Shown one piece after another: positions 53,916-61,975 of a DNA stretch of 61,975 nucleotides. The stretch's first letter is position 1. Every line of letters starts with the position of its first letter. A program made the position numbers and the translations under genes. The DNA is from JALRAP01 sp046340555. GTDB taxonomy: Bacteria > Bacteroidota > Bacteroidia > AKYH767-A > OLB10. The stretch spans positions 1 to 61,975 of the forward strand of contig JBKDSL010000023.1 of the NCBI GenBank assembly GCA_046340555.1. The letters are read 5' to 3'. Below the pieces are notes generated by a model that saw only the letters and a list, made by a program, of their open reading frames with translations, was not told where the DNA came from and searched no databases.

Positions 53916-56423
53916 ATGGCTGAAAATCTTATTATTGTTGAGTCCCCTGCCAAGGCCAAAACCATTGAGGGTTTCTTGGGTAAGGGATATGTGGTGAAAT
54001 CCAGCTATGGTCACGTTAGAGATCTTGCAAAATCAGATAAGGCGATAGATGTAAAAAACGACTTTTCTCCTCTATATGAAATAAGCGAGGACAAAAAGGC
54101 GGTGATTTCCGAACTCACGCGTTTATCCAAGAAAGCAGATGTGGTTTGGCTTGCAACGGACGAAGACCGTGAAGGAGAAGCCATTTCATGGCACTTGTTT
54201 GAAACCCTTGGTTTGAATGAAAAGAAAACCAAGCGAATTGTTTTCCATGAAATCACAAAGCCTGCTATACTTAATGCCATTGCTAATCCGCGGAAAATCG
54301 ACAAAAACCTGGTAGATGCCCAACAGGCCCGACGGATGTTGGATCGCCTAGTGGGATTTGAGTTGTCTCCAATTTTATGGAAGAAGGTTAGGCCGTCCTT
54401 GTCAGCTGGCAGGGTGCAGTCGGTAGCTGTTAGGTTGATTGTCGAAAGGGAGAGAGAAGTCGAGGCGCATAAAAGTTCCTCTGCATTCAAGGTTGTTGCT
54501 TTTTTCCAAGTTAATGATGACAAGGGGAAAGCCGCCCAACTTAAGGCCGAACACCCAACCCGCTTCAAAACAGCTGAGGAGGCCGAGAAATTTCTGAAAT
54601 CATGCATAGGGGAAACGTTCACGATTTCGAACCTCGAGAAAAAACCCGGCAAGAAAACACCTTCAGCCCCATTCACGACTTCAACACTTCAGCAAGAGGC
54701 TGGTCGAAAGTTGGGCTTCTCCGTGTCCCAAACAATGGTAGTAGCACAAAAGCTTTATGAATCGGGAAAGATCACTTACATGAGAACCGATTCGGTGAAT
54801 TTATCTACCACTGCCATCGACGCCGCCAAGAATGAGATAACCTCTTCATTCGGCAAAGAATACTCTAACCCGAGGCAATACAAAACCAAAAACGCTTCCG
54901 CACAGGAGGCCCACGAAGCCATTCGCCCCACATATTTCCATGTTCATTCGGTAGATGGCGAAAACAATGAAAGGCGCTTGTATGATTTGATTTGGAAGCG
55001 TGCCATTGCTTCCCAGATGAGTGATGCAAGAATCGAGAAGACTATTGTCAATATCGGTTGCTCTGGCAACAAAGATGAGCTTGTTGCAACAGGCGAAGTA
55101 GTCCAATTCGACGGATTCCTAAAAGTTTATATGGAATCTTCTGATGAGGAGAATGATGAAAATGAAAGCGGACTTTTACCTCCTTTGAATAAAGGACAGG
55201 TGATCGATCTTCAGGATTTGACTGCAACAGAGAAATTCTCTTATCCGCCAGCCCGATACACAGAAGCAAGTTTGGTTAAAAAAATGGAGGAACTGGGTAT
55301 TGGTCGACCTTCCACCTATGCTCCAACCATTTCTACGATTTTAAAAAGGCAATACGTGCTTAAGGAGGATAGGCCTGGCCGGGATCGTGTGGCGCGGTTG
55401 TTGACAATCAAGGTAGACAAAGTCGTGCATAGCAGCAGGACGGAAGTTACAGGTGCTGAAAAAGCAAAAATGTTTCCGACGGATATTGGCACGGTGGTTA
55501 CGGATTTCCTTGTGAAAAACTTCAAGGATATAATGGATTACAACTTCACCGCAGATGTTGAAAAAGAGTTTGATGAAATAGCCGAAGGAAATATTCGCTG
55601 GGTGGATATGCTTAAGGAATTTTATAACCCATTCCATAAAACGGTTGAATATGCCGAGAAAAACACGGAACGTGCAAGCGGGGAGCGGATTCTAGGATTG
55701 GATCCTCAATCAGGTAAGACGGTGTCTGCCAGGATTGGAAAATTCGGTCCCATCGTTCAAATCAAGGGCGACAAGGATGACGAATCACCACGGTATTCTA
55801 AATTAAGATCGGGCCAAAGGCTTGAAACCATTACGCTGGAAGATGCCTTGGAGTTGTTCAAGATGCCTAGGAACTTGGGTGAATTCGAAGGGAAAGACAT
55901 GGTCGTTGCCATAGGTAAATTCGGACCATACGTCAGACATGAAAGCCTTTTCGTATCAATACCTAAGACCGACGACCCTTACACCATTGGCAGTGACCGG
56001 GCGGTAGAGTTGATCTTGGCCAAGAGGAAATCTGATGCCGAGAAGATTATCAAAACCTTCATAGAGGATTCAGATCTTAAGGTGCTCAAGGGTCGATGGG
56101 GGCCATACATTGCCTGGGGAAAAAAGAATATCAAGATACCCAAAGGAGTTGAGCCCTCCAGTCTCACATTCAAGGATTGCGAAGAGTTGGATCTCAAGCA
56201 AAATGGCCCTGCCAAGGCCGGCAAGCTTGTAGCTTCTGCTGCTGCCAAAAAGAAGTCAGGCACGGCAGCTAAGAAAACGGCGGCCAAGACTGCAAAGAAG
56301 GCACCTGCAAAAAAGGTCGCTGCCAGTAAACCGGCTGCAACAAAAACCAAAGTCAAAACTGCGCCCAAAGCAAAAGTTGCAGCCAAGAAAAAAACAGCAG
56401 CCAAGAAAAAGACCAGTAAATAA
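53916..56423 (+). CDS. topA: DNA topoisomerase I
   Basis: A type IA topoisomerase that relaxes negative supercoils. The TOPRIM domain opens the chain ('LIIVESPAKAKTIEGFLGKG') and includes 'ATDEDREGEAISWHL'. The catalytic Tyr288 lies in ITYMRTDS. The middle domains are complete, and C-terminal topoisomerase repeats follow ('GKFGPIVQIKG', 'GKFGPYVRHESL', 'GRWGPYIAWGK'). The last about 75 residues are almost only Lys, Ala, Thr and Pro, a basic tail like histone H1, in place of the C-terminal zinc-ribbon domains of E. coli TopA. The 835-residue length is typical of Bacteroidota. Confidence 0.96.
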   Translation: MAENLIIVESPAKAKTIEGFLGKGYVVKSSYGHVRDLAKSDKAIDVKNDFSPLYEISEDKKAVISELTRLSKKADVVWLATDEDREGEAISWHLFETLGLNEKKTKRIVFHEITKPAILNAIANPRKIDKNLVDAQQARRMLDRLVGFELSPILWKKVRPSLSAGRVQSVAVRLIVEREREVEAHKSSSAFKVVAFFQVNDDKGKAAQLKAEHPTRFKTAEEAEKFLKSCIGETFTISNLEKKPGKKTPSAPFTTSTLQQEAGRKLGFSVSQTMVVAQKLYESGKITYMRTDSVNLSTTAIDAAKNEITSSFGKEYSNPRQYKTKNASAQEAHEAIRPTYFHVHSVDGENNERRLYDLIWKRAIASQMSDARIEKTIVNIGCSGNKDELVATGEVVQFDGFLKVYMESSDEENDENESGLLPPLNKGQVIDLQDLTATEKFSYPPARYTEASLVKKMEELGIGRPSTYAPTISTILKRQYVLKEDRPGRDRVARLLTIKVDKVVHSSRTEVTGAEKAKMFPTDIGTVVTDFLVKNFKDIMDYNFTADVEKEFDEIAEGNIRWVDMLKEFYNPFHKTVEYAEKNTERASGERILGLDPQSGKTVSARIGKFGPIVQIKGDKDDESPRYSKLRSGQRLETITLEDALELFKMPRNLGEFEGKDMVVAIGKFGPYVRHESLFVSIPKTDDPYTIGSDRAVELILAKRKSDAEKIIKTFIEDSDLKVLKGRWGPYIAWGKKNIKIPKGVEPSSLTFKDCEELDLKQNGPAKAGKLVASAAAKKKSGTAAKKTAAKTAKKAPAKKVAASKPAATKTKVKTAPKAKVAAKKKTAAKKKTSK

Positions 56424-56438
56424 TAAATCAGCCAACGG

Positions 56439-57611
56439 ATGTTGACCGCCGATTTTTTCCTGCCAGTATCTGATGAGCTAATTGAGGAGGCCGTTTCTCA
56501 TTTTCCCAACTGCTTGGGAAATGCTACCATATTCAATAGCTCCAGTGGTTTCCCTGAGTTACCATCCTCGGGTATTGCTATACTCAGCATTGGTGATTAT
56601 CGATTGTCTGCAGCGGATGGCGCAATGGATATTTCAAAATCCTTCAGGCAAAGGCTATATCGTTTGCATAAACATGAGCATCCGATTACCACGGTTGATT
56701 TGGGTGCGTTACGACCAGGTTCTACCCCTGATGATACACGGTTCGCATTGAGCGAGATCGTGAGGGATCTGATTGTGGCTGGAATGATGCCAGTAGTAAT
56801 AGGCGGTTCTCAAGACCTCACCTTGGCACTCCATGAGGCATACAGGCCATTCGGGAAGCTCATGAACATCACTTCCATTGATTCTAGATTTGACTTGGGT
56901 TCTCCTGACAGCAATTTGTCTAGCAAGGCTTGGTTGGGGAAAATCGTTTTACAACAACCTACTTATCTCTTCAACTTCAGCAATATTGGTTATCAAACGC
57001 ATTTCGTTGGTGCCGAATCAGTTGAATTCATGAATAAGCTTTTGTTCGATACGTACAGGGTGGGTGAGGCAAGGGCTTCTTTACAGGATATAGAGCCGGT
57101 TATAAGGTCCTCAGATATGATCACCTTCGATATGTCTGTTATTCGACAAGCCGATGCGCCAGGAACAACCGATCCTTCTCCAAATGGTCTGAGTGGGGAG
57201 GAGGCCTGCCAATTGATGTTGTATGCAGGTTTAAATGACCAGTTGTCCTCTGCTGGTTTTTTTGAATTTGATTCTAAATCGGATTCCAACCAACAAACCG
57301 CACATTTAGGGGCACAAATGATTTGGTATTTGATGGAAGGCTATGGCAACCGTATGGGTGATTTCCCAGGAAAGGCACCTGAGTCAAATTTCACCAGGTA
57401 TCATGTTGAGGCTGGTGTTGCGTCTGGCAATTTGGTTTTTCTGAAGCACAATTTCACGTCCCGTTGGTGGCTAGAGTTGCCAAGTCCAGTGAGCCAAGAC
57501 AACCCCGACTTGATTCGGAAAAGGCACATTCCCTGTTCTGCCAAGGATTACCAACAAGCCATGCAGAACGAAATGCCGGAACGCTTGTGGAGAATCATTC
57601 AGAAATTATAA
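56439..57611 (+). CDS. Arginase-fold protein with degenerate metal site
   Basis: 390 residues with the ureohydrolase layout: 'VVIGGSQDLTLAL' (119-131) corresponds to the GGDHS motif, 'SIDSRFDLG' (146-154) to DAHxD, and 'DMITFDMSVIRQAD' (226-239) to SxDxDxxDP. Three of the six usual manganese ligands are changed: His to Gln125, His to Arg150 and Asp to Ser233. Arginase, agmatinase or formimidoylglutamase activity is therefore unlikely, and such proteins are probably misnamed in databases. It follows topA by 15 bases and precedes the porP-gldKLM genes. The function is unknown; a binding or scaffold role is possible. Confidence 0.8.
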   Translation: MLTADFFLPVSDELIEEAVSHFPNCLGNATIFNSSSGFPELPSSGIAILSIGDYRLSAADGAMDISKSFRQRLYRLHKHEHPITTVDLGALRPGSTPDDTRFALSEIVRDLIVAGMMPVVIGGSQDLTLALHEAYRPFGKLMNITSIDSRFDLGSPDSNLSSKAWLGKIVLQQPTYLFNFSNIGYQTHFVGAESVEFMNKLLFDTYRVGEARASLQDIEPVIRSSDMITFDMSVIRQADAPGTTDPSPNGLSGEEACQLMLYAGLNDQLSSAGFFEFDSKSDSNQQTAHLGAQMIWYLMEGYGNRMGDFPGKAPESNFTRYHVEAGVASGNLVFLKHNFTSRWWLELPSPVSQDNPDLIRKRHIPCSAKDYQQAMQNEMPERLWRIIQKL

Positions 57612-57765
57612 GAATTCAGTACATTGATTATCAATAAATTTAGGAATCAAGGCTTTACTTCACTTTTGCATAATATCATGATAAACAATTACATGTAAAG
57701 ACTTTTAGGCCTTGATAAAATCACCCGATCAGTATTCTGGATTTTATGGTCCGTTTACCATTTGG

Positions 57766-57794
57766 TTTTGATTATCAAATTTTATTTACCTTAG
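57766..57794 (+). promoter_or_regulatory. Promoter of the porP-gldK-gldL-gldM genes
   Basis: TTTTG (57766-57770), 16 bases, then TACCTTAG (57787-57794), seven of eight matches to TAnnTTTG, with the porP ATG at 57859. The spacing equals that of the korA promoter. Confidence 0.5.
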
Positions 57795-57858
57795 CCCCCT
57801 AGTATCTTCTTTAACCGAATTAAACACTTAATAAAACTCAAAACCCTTCATAATCACT

Positions 57859-58776
57859 ATGAAAAGAATTCAGCTGGTTGTCTCGATAGTTGTTGCTTCA
57901 TGTGCATCCGTTTTCGCTCAGCAGGATCCGCAGTTCAGCCAAAACATGTTCAACAAACTTTACACCAACCCGGGATATTCCGGAAGCAGTGAGGGTATTT
58001 GTGGCTCATTGCTTTACAGGAATCAATGGTCTGGATTTGAAGGTAATCCTACATCTGTAGTTTTTGGAATTGATGCTCCTGTGGAATTCTTGCGTGGCGG
58101 TTTGGGATTGTCTGTCTTAGCTACCGACGAATTGGGTTTTGAAAACACCTTCGCAGCGAAATTATCTTATGCATTCCGATTCAATGTAGGTCAAGGAAAT
58201 CTTGCAATTGGCGCTGACTTGGGATTGGTTCAAAAATCTCTTGGCGGAGATTTTCGTTTCATTGATTCCGATGATCCGTTGATTCCAACAGAAAATCAAT
58301 CAGGAAGTGTAGCTCCAGACCTTGGTGCAGGAGTGTATTATAATTCTGATAAGTTTTATGCCGGTATTTCAGCTTCTCATCTTACAGAAGGTGAAGTTGA
58401 TTATGGTGACTTCTCCACTAAGTTGGCTCGTCACCATTACCTCATGGCAGGATACCGCATAGAGTTTTCTCCATCAATGTCGCTTACACCTTCTGTCTTT
58501 GTAAAGAATGTAGCCGATCAGACACAGGTTGATATTAATGCAAATATGGATTTCAATAATCGTTTTTGGGCTGGCGCTTCTTATCGCATAGATGATGCTT
58601 TTGTTCTTATGGCTGGACTAAATATCATGCCTAATCTTCGTTTAGGTTATTCTTATGACATGACAACTTCTGAGATCAAGAATTATAGTAGTGGCAGCCA
58701 CGAAATAATGTTGGGCTATTGCTACAAGATCAAGAAGAAGGTTACACCTATCATCAGGAATGTAAGATTCATGTAG
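57859..58776 (+). CDS. porP: T9SS outer-membrane protein PorP
   Basis: 305 residues with a signal peptide (MKRIQLVVSIVVASC through SVFAQ). The PorP/SprF opening 'QDPQFSQNMFNKLYTNPGYS' and 'YRNQWSGFEGNP' are clear, and the end has 'NYSSGSHEIMLGYCYKI'. PorP precedes porK-porL-porM-porN in Porphyromonas gingivalis and is needed for type IX secretion, and the same order here supports PorP over a cargo-linked SprF copy. It is a paralogue of the gene at 45843. Confidence 0.93.
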   Translation: MKRIQLVVSIVVASCASVFAQQDPQFSQNMFNKLYTNPGYSGSSEGICGSLLYRNQWSGFEGNPTSVVFGIDAPVEFLRGGLGLSVLATDELGFENTFAAKLSYAFRFNVGQGNLAIGADLGLVQKSLGGDFRFIDSDDPLIPTENQSGSVAPDLGAGVYYNSDKFYAGISASHLTEGEVDYGDFSTKLARHHYLMAGYRIEFSPSMSLTPSVFVKNVADQTQVDINANMDFNNRFWAGASYRIDDAFVLMAGLNIMPNLRLGYSYDMTTSEIKNYSSGSHEIMLGYCYKIKKKVTPIIRNVRFM

Positions 58777-58936
58777 GAATTACACCCATTCCTAGGTTCA
58801 TTGAAACCTATATTGGTAGTAATCGTAACAACAGTTAATTTGTCCATCACATTTAATATTACTTATCGAATTCAACGGATAATAAGTTTCAAATAGCTTC
58901 GTTAAGAAACAGACCGGGTAACTTTAAAAGATAAAC

Positions 58937-60199
58937 ATGAAAAAACTGATCATTTATTCCGCAATCATGCTGATTATCAGTAGTTGCGGAGGCGGAAACC
59001 GCGGCCAGTTGGTTGGGGTTCAGCCTAGGGAAAAATGGTATCAGGCTGATCCCTATGGAATGGTTTTCATTCCTTCAGGTGCTTACAACATGGGTCCAAG
59101 CGATCAAGATGTGCCTTATGCGATGGTTTCCCAAAGCAAGACGGTCTCCGTCTATGCGTTCTACATGGACAACACCGAAATCACAAACAATGAATATCGT
59201 CAGTTTGTGCATTGGGTTCGCGACTCACTAGCTCACAGGCTGATTGGCGGAGATCACTTGATTGATGAAGGTGAATACGGAGAGCGTATTAATTGGCGAG
59301 AGAAGTTGGATTATGAGGATGAAGAGCACGTCGAAACTTTGAACGAGCTCTTTTTGCCGGAAGCTGAAAGATATTATCGCCGCAAGGAGTTTGATGCCCG
59401 CAAATTCAATTTCGAGTATTATTGGATTGACCTGCAGGAAGCTGCCCAGCGTGCAAATAGGGAGCAAGGGAAGATTGATCGCTCTGTATTTATTAAAAGG
59501 GATGTGATTAATGTTTATCCAGACACGCTTGCTTGGATTCATGATTTCACTTATTCTTTTAACGACCCCATTACCAACATGTACTTTTGGCATCCATCCT
59601 ATGACGAATATCCGGTTGTGGGTGTGAATTGGAAGCAAGCCCGTGCTTTTTGTATTTGGAGGTCTCAGTTGCTGAATAGCTACCTAATGTCCAACGGAGA
59701 ATCCATGGTTCAGGACTTCCGTCTTCCTACGGAATCCGAGTGGGAATATGCCGCGCGTGGTGGTATGGATTTGTCACCATACCCATGGGGTGGTCCGTAC
59801 ATCCGCAATAGCCGCGGTTGTTTCTTGGGTAACTTCAAGCCTATGCGTGGTAATTATCTCGATGACGGTGGTTTCTATGCCGTTTCAGCTACATCCTATT
59901 GGCCCAATGATTACGGATTGTATTGCATGGCGGGTAATGTATCAGAATGGACAAGCAATGCATATGATGAATCGGCTTATAATTTCCAACACGATTTAAA
60001 TCCGGATTACGCATATGATGCAAAAGAATCGGACCCTCCAGTGCTTAAGAGAAAAGTCATTCGTGGCGGTTCTTGGAAGGACGTTGGATATTACTTACAA
60101 ACCGGTACTCGTTCATTTGAATATCAAGACACAGCTAAAAGTTACGTTGGATTCCGTTGCGTGATGAGCTTCATGGGTCGTGACAAATCCGATTTTTAA
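58937..60199 (+). CDS. gldK: T9SS ring lipoprotein GldK/PorK
   Basis: 420 residues with a lipoprotein signal peptide ending SSC (Cys17). The mature part is an FGE-sulfatase-type (SUMF1-like) domain with 'PYGMVFIPSGAYNMGP', 'YAFYMDNTEITNNEYRQF', 'LPTESEWEYAARGG', 'YCMAGNVSEWTSNAY' and 'VIRGGSWKD'. GldK/PorK forms the periplasmic ring of T9SS with GldN/PorN and is probably not an enzyme. It is 160 bases after porP and 68 bases before gldL. Confidence 0.96.
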   Translation: MKKLIIYSAIMLIISSCGGGNRGQLVGVQPREKWYQADPYGMVFIPSGAYNMGPSDQDVPYAMVSQSKTVSVYAFYMDNTEITNNEYRQFVHWVRDSLAHRLIGGDHLIDEGEYGERINWREKLDYEDEEHVETLNELFLPEAERYYRRKEFDARKFNFEYYWIDLQEAAQRANREQGKIDRSVFIKRDVINVYPDTLAWIHDFTYSFNDPITNMYFWHPSYDEYPVVGVNWKQARAFCIWRSQLLNSYLMSNGESMVQDFRLPTESEWEYAARGGMDLSPYPWGGPYIRNSRGCFLGNFKPMRGNYLDDGGFYAVSATSYWPNDYGLYCMAGNVSEWTSNAYDESAYNFQHDLNPDYAYDAKESDPPVLKRKVIRGGSWKDVGYYLQTGTRSFEYQDTAKSYVGFRCVMSFMGRDKSDF

Positions 60200-60267
60200 A
60201 ATCCATTTCTGAAACAAAACAAATCAAATTAAACTAACCTAACACTAACTCAAAAACATCTTAAAAA

Positions 60268-61086
60268 ATGGGATTAGCAACAATCACCCAGAGCAAGGGT
60301 TTTAAGAACATGATGGCCAAGTTGTACGGCTTGGGAGCGTCAATTGTAATTGTAGGAGCTCTTTTCAAAATTCAGCACTGGGAAGGTGCCGGACTTATGC
60401 TTACCATTGGTCTTCTAACCGAAGCGGTAATCTTCTTCTTTTCAGCATTTGAACCACCACATGAAGAAGTGGATTGGTCGTTGGTTTACCCAGAGTTGGC
60501 TGGCATGCATGAGCCAGGTGGCGACAAGCACAAAAAGAAAAAGGTTGCAGATCCAGTTGCTCAAGAATTGGATAGGTTGATGGCTGAAGCTAAAATCGGT
60601 CCAGAATTGATTCAAAGCCTCGGCACCGGATTGCGTTCATTGGGTGAATACACATCCAAACTTTCAGATTTCACCAAGGCATCAGTTGCAACTGATGATT
60701 ATGTGAAGAATGTTCAAACCGCTTCCAAGTCTGTTTCAGGACTTGCTAGTTCCTATGAGAAAGCAACTCAGGCTATGAACAGCCTTAGCACATCTTCTGA
60801 TGATGTTAAAGTATACAGCGATCAGGTTTCTGCTGCTGGCAAGAACTTGGCAGCTCTGAATGCCATTTATGAATTGCAGTTGCAGGATTCCAACAAGAAC
60901 ATGAAGGAAACTGCCAAGTTCTTTACTGGCATCAACGAGCTTATGTCTAACCTTAACGCTACCGTTGAAGATACAAAAAGGTATAAAGATGAGATTTCTA
61001 AGCTTTCAAAGAACTTGTCTTCTCTAAATACCGTTTATGGCAACATGCTGTCTGCGATGAACATTAACGCCGGAGGCGGTAAGTGA
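60268..61086 (+). CDS. gldL: T9SS motor stator protein GldL/PorL
   Basis: 272 residues. Two transmembrane helices lie near the N terminus (about 20-37 and 42-60), with the conserved Glu of helix 2 in 'LLTEAVIFFFSAFEPP'. A long cytoplasmic coiled-coil part follows, rich in Ala, Ser, Lys and Asp. GldL with GldM forms the proton-driven motor of T9SS and gliding. gldM starts 54 bases downstream. Confidence 0.96.
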   Translation: MGLATITQSKGFKNMMAKLYGLGASIVIVGALFKIQHWEGAGLMLTIGLLTEAVIFFFSAFEPPHEEVDWSLVYPELAGMHEPGGDKHKKKKVADPVAQELDRLMAEAKIGPELIQSLGTGLRSLGEYTSKLSDFTKASVATDDYVKNVQTASKSVSGLASSYEKATQAMNSLSTSSDDVKVYSDQVSAAGKNLAALNAIYELQLQDSNKNMKETAKFFTGINELMSNLNATVEDTKRYKDEISKLSKNLSSLNTVYGNMLSAMNINAGGGK

Positions 61087-61140
61087 TTTCCTCCTGATTA
61101 CAAGAAACCTCATTAACCCTAAAAACAGAGAAATTCAGAT

Positions 61141-61975
61141 ATGGCAGGCGGTAATTTATCCCCGAGGCAACGAATGATCGGGATGATGTACTTGGTGTTA
61201 ACGGCCCTTTTGGCCCTTAACGTTTCCAAGGAAATCATCAACGCCTTCGTTACAGTGAACGATAGTCTCGAGACATCCAACAAGAATACAACTTCCCGTA
61301 ACGAACGGGTGTATGCAGACTTCAACAAAGCAATGCAAAATGATGCGGCTAAGGTCGGCCCTTTCAATGAAAAGGCTCAAAAAGTAAAGAAGTTTTCTTC
61401 TGACATGGTCACGTACATTGAACAGCTTAAGACCGACATCACCATTAAAGTAGAAGGTTTGGAGAAGGGCGCGAAAGTGCCAGCCGCCAAAGACATAGCC
61501 AGAAAGGATGACTATGATGTACCTACAAACTTGTTGTGTGGCGATAAGGCAGATGGAAGAGGTTTCTTGGCGACCAATCTCAAAGTGAAAATCGATGAAT
61601 TCAAAAAGAATGTCGTAGGGTCTCTGTCTCCAGCAGATCAGTCCGCATTCAAAGCACGTATAGATCAAGTGTTGAACACCAAGGATCCTGCTGCTGCTGA
61701 TGTTCGCGATAACAAAACCACTTGGGAGATGATGAATTTTTATCACAACCCAGTTGTAGCCACCATCGCCTTGCTTACAAAATTCCAAGCCGATGTTCGC
61801 AACGTAGAGTCTGAGGTGATCAACCACCTTTATACGGCTATCGATGCAGGTTCTTTCAAATTTGATAACCTTGAGGCAAGGGTTATTGCTCCCACAAGTT
61901 ATGTTTTGAATGGTCAGCAGTATAAGGCCGACATCTTCCTCGCAGCTTTCAGTTCCACATCGAACCCAACAATCA
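61141..61975 (+). CDS. gldM: T9SS motor protein GldM/PorM, partial (cut by the window end)
   Basis: The frame opens at ATG 61141 and stays open to the last base, giving the first 278 residues of a protein that is usually about 510-530. 'MAGGNLSPRQRMIGMMYLVL' starts the chain, with one transmembrane helix at about 12-31 ('MIGMMYLVLTALLALNVSKE'). A periplasmic helical domain follows. GldM spans the periplasm and couples the inner-membrane motor to the GldK/GldN ring. gldN is expected just outside the window. Confidence 0.95.
   Translation, partial: MAGGNLSPRQRMIGMMYLVLTALLALNVSKEIINAFVTVNDSLETSNKNTTSRNERVYADFNKAMQNDAAKVGPFNEKAQKVKKFSSDMVTYIEQLKTDITIKVEGLEKGAKVPAAKDIARKDDYDVPTNLLCGDKADGRGFLATNLKVKIDEFKKNVVGSLSPADQSAFKARIDQVLNTKDPAAADVRDNKTTWEMMNFYHNPVVATIALLTKFQADVRNVESEVINHLYTAIDAGSFKFDNLEARVIAPTSYVLNGQQYKADIFLAAFSSTSNPTI

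Noticed and set aside
58796..58822. Terminator between porP and gldK
   Set aside because: A TAGGTT/AACCTA hairpin exists but no T tract follows, so I do not call it a terminator.
1..61975. Mobile element, prophage or defence island
   Set aside because: No transposase, integrase, phage structural gene, toxin-antitoxin pair or nuclease-helicase system was recognised; the genes are core envelope, division, translation and secretion genes.

Overview
The window comes from a member of the phylum Bacteroidota, probably a gliding or type IX secretion (T9SS) lineage such as Flavobacteriia or a relative. The evidence is a gldK-gldL-gldM run, gldB/gldC, two PorP/SprF-family proteins, a giant SprB-like surface protein with a T9SS sorting domain, a two-subunit 2-oxoacid:ferredoxin oxidoreductase, a glycine-lipid glsB-glsA pair and several promoter elements of the Bacteroidota type (-33 TTG/TTTG, -7 TAnnTTTG). 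The order or genus cannot be fixed from this sequence alone. No tRNA, rRNA, insertion sequence, integrase, prophage or CRISPR array was seen. The region is mostly conserved chromosomal core.

Layout. (1) 74-5479 (+): an envelope cluster of uppS, bamA, two Skp/OmpH chaperones and murI, with a convergent gamma-carbonic-anhydrase-like gene. (2) 6069-9857: a lipoprotein gene, then on the minus strand a cobalamin riboswitch, a BtuB-like TonB-dependent receptor and a BtuG-like beta-propeller lipoprotein, forming a vitamin B12 capture locus. (3) 9858-15484: a glycosyltransferase, trmB, korA-korB and a small outer-membrane protein. (4) 15578-19256: nadE and an outer-membrane barrel gene, divergent from gldB-gldC. 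gldB carries an in-frame TGA. (5) 19276-21671 (-): glsA-glsB-engB. (6) 21987-38176 (+): the dcw division and cell wall cluster, in the order mraZ, rsmH, ftsL, ftsI, murE, mraY, murD, ftsW, murG, murC, ftsQ, ftsA, ftsZ, then a YqeY-like gene. It is tightly packed, with many overlapping stops and starts, and lacks murF, ddl and murB. (7) 38470-46790 (+): a 2438-residue SprB-like protein with 21 tandem SprB repeats, and its PorP/SprF-like partner. (8) 46869-53760 (-): groEL, groES, secG, an unknown helical protein, lptE, a sigma-54 activator and miaB. (9) 53916-61975 (+): topA, a degenerate arginase-fold protein, porP, gldK, gldL and the first part of gldM, which is cut by the window end.

How the parts work together. 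Most of the window builds or populates the envelope: lipid carrier (UppS), peptidoglycan precursors (MurI, MurE, MraY, MurD, MurG, MurC), septum (Fts proteins), outer-membrane protein and LPS assembly (BamA, Skp, LptE), membrane lipids (GlsA/GlsB), and T9SS with one of its likely large cargos. MurE has the DNPR motif of meso-diaminopimelate-adding enzymes, so the wall is probably of the mDAP type.

The most interesting signals are regulatory or evolutionary: the in-frame stop in gldB; MraZ-box-like repeats before mraZ, with a second opposed pair near glsA; a sigma-54-like element before groES close to a gene for a receiver-less sigma-54 activator; a perfect palindrome over the predicted miaB -33 box; a recent gene-conversion-like pair of repeats inside the adhesin; and a pseudo-arginase next to the T9SS core genes. 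I did not find a clearly new multi-gene defence or mobile system here.
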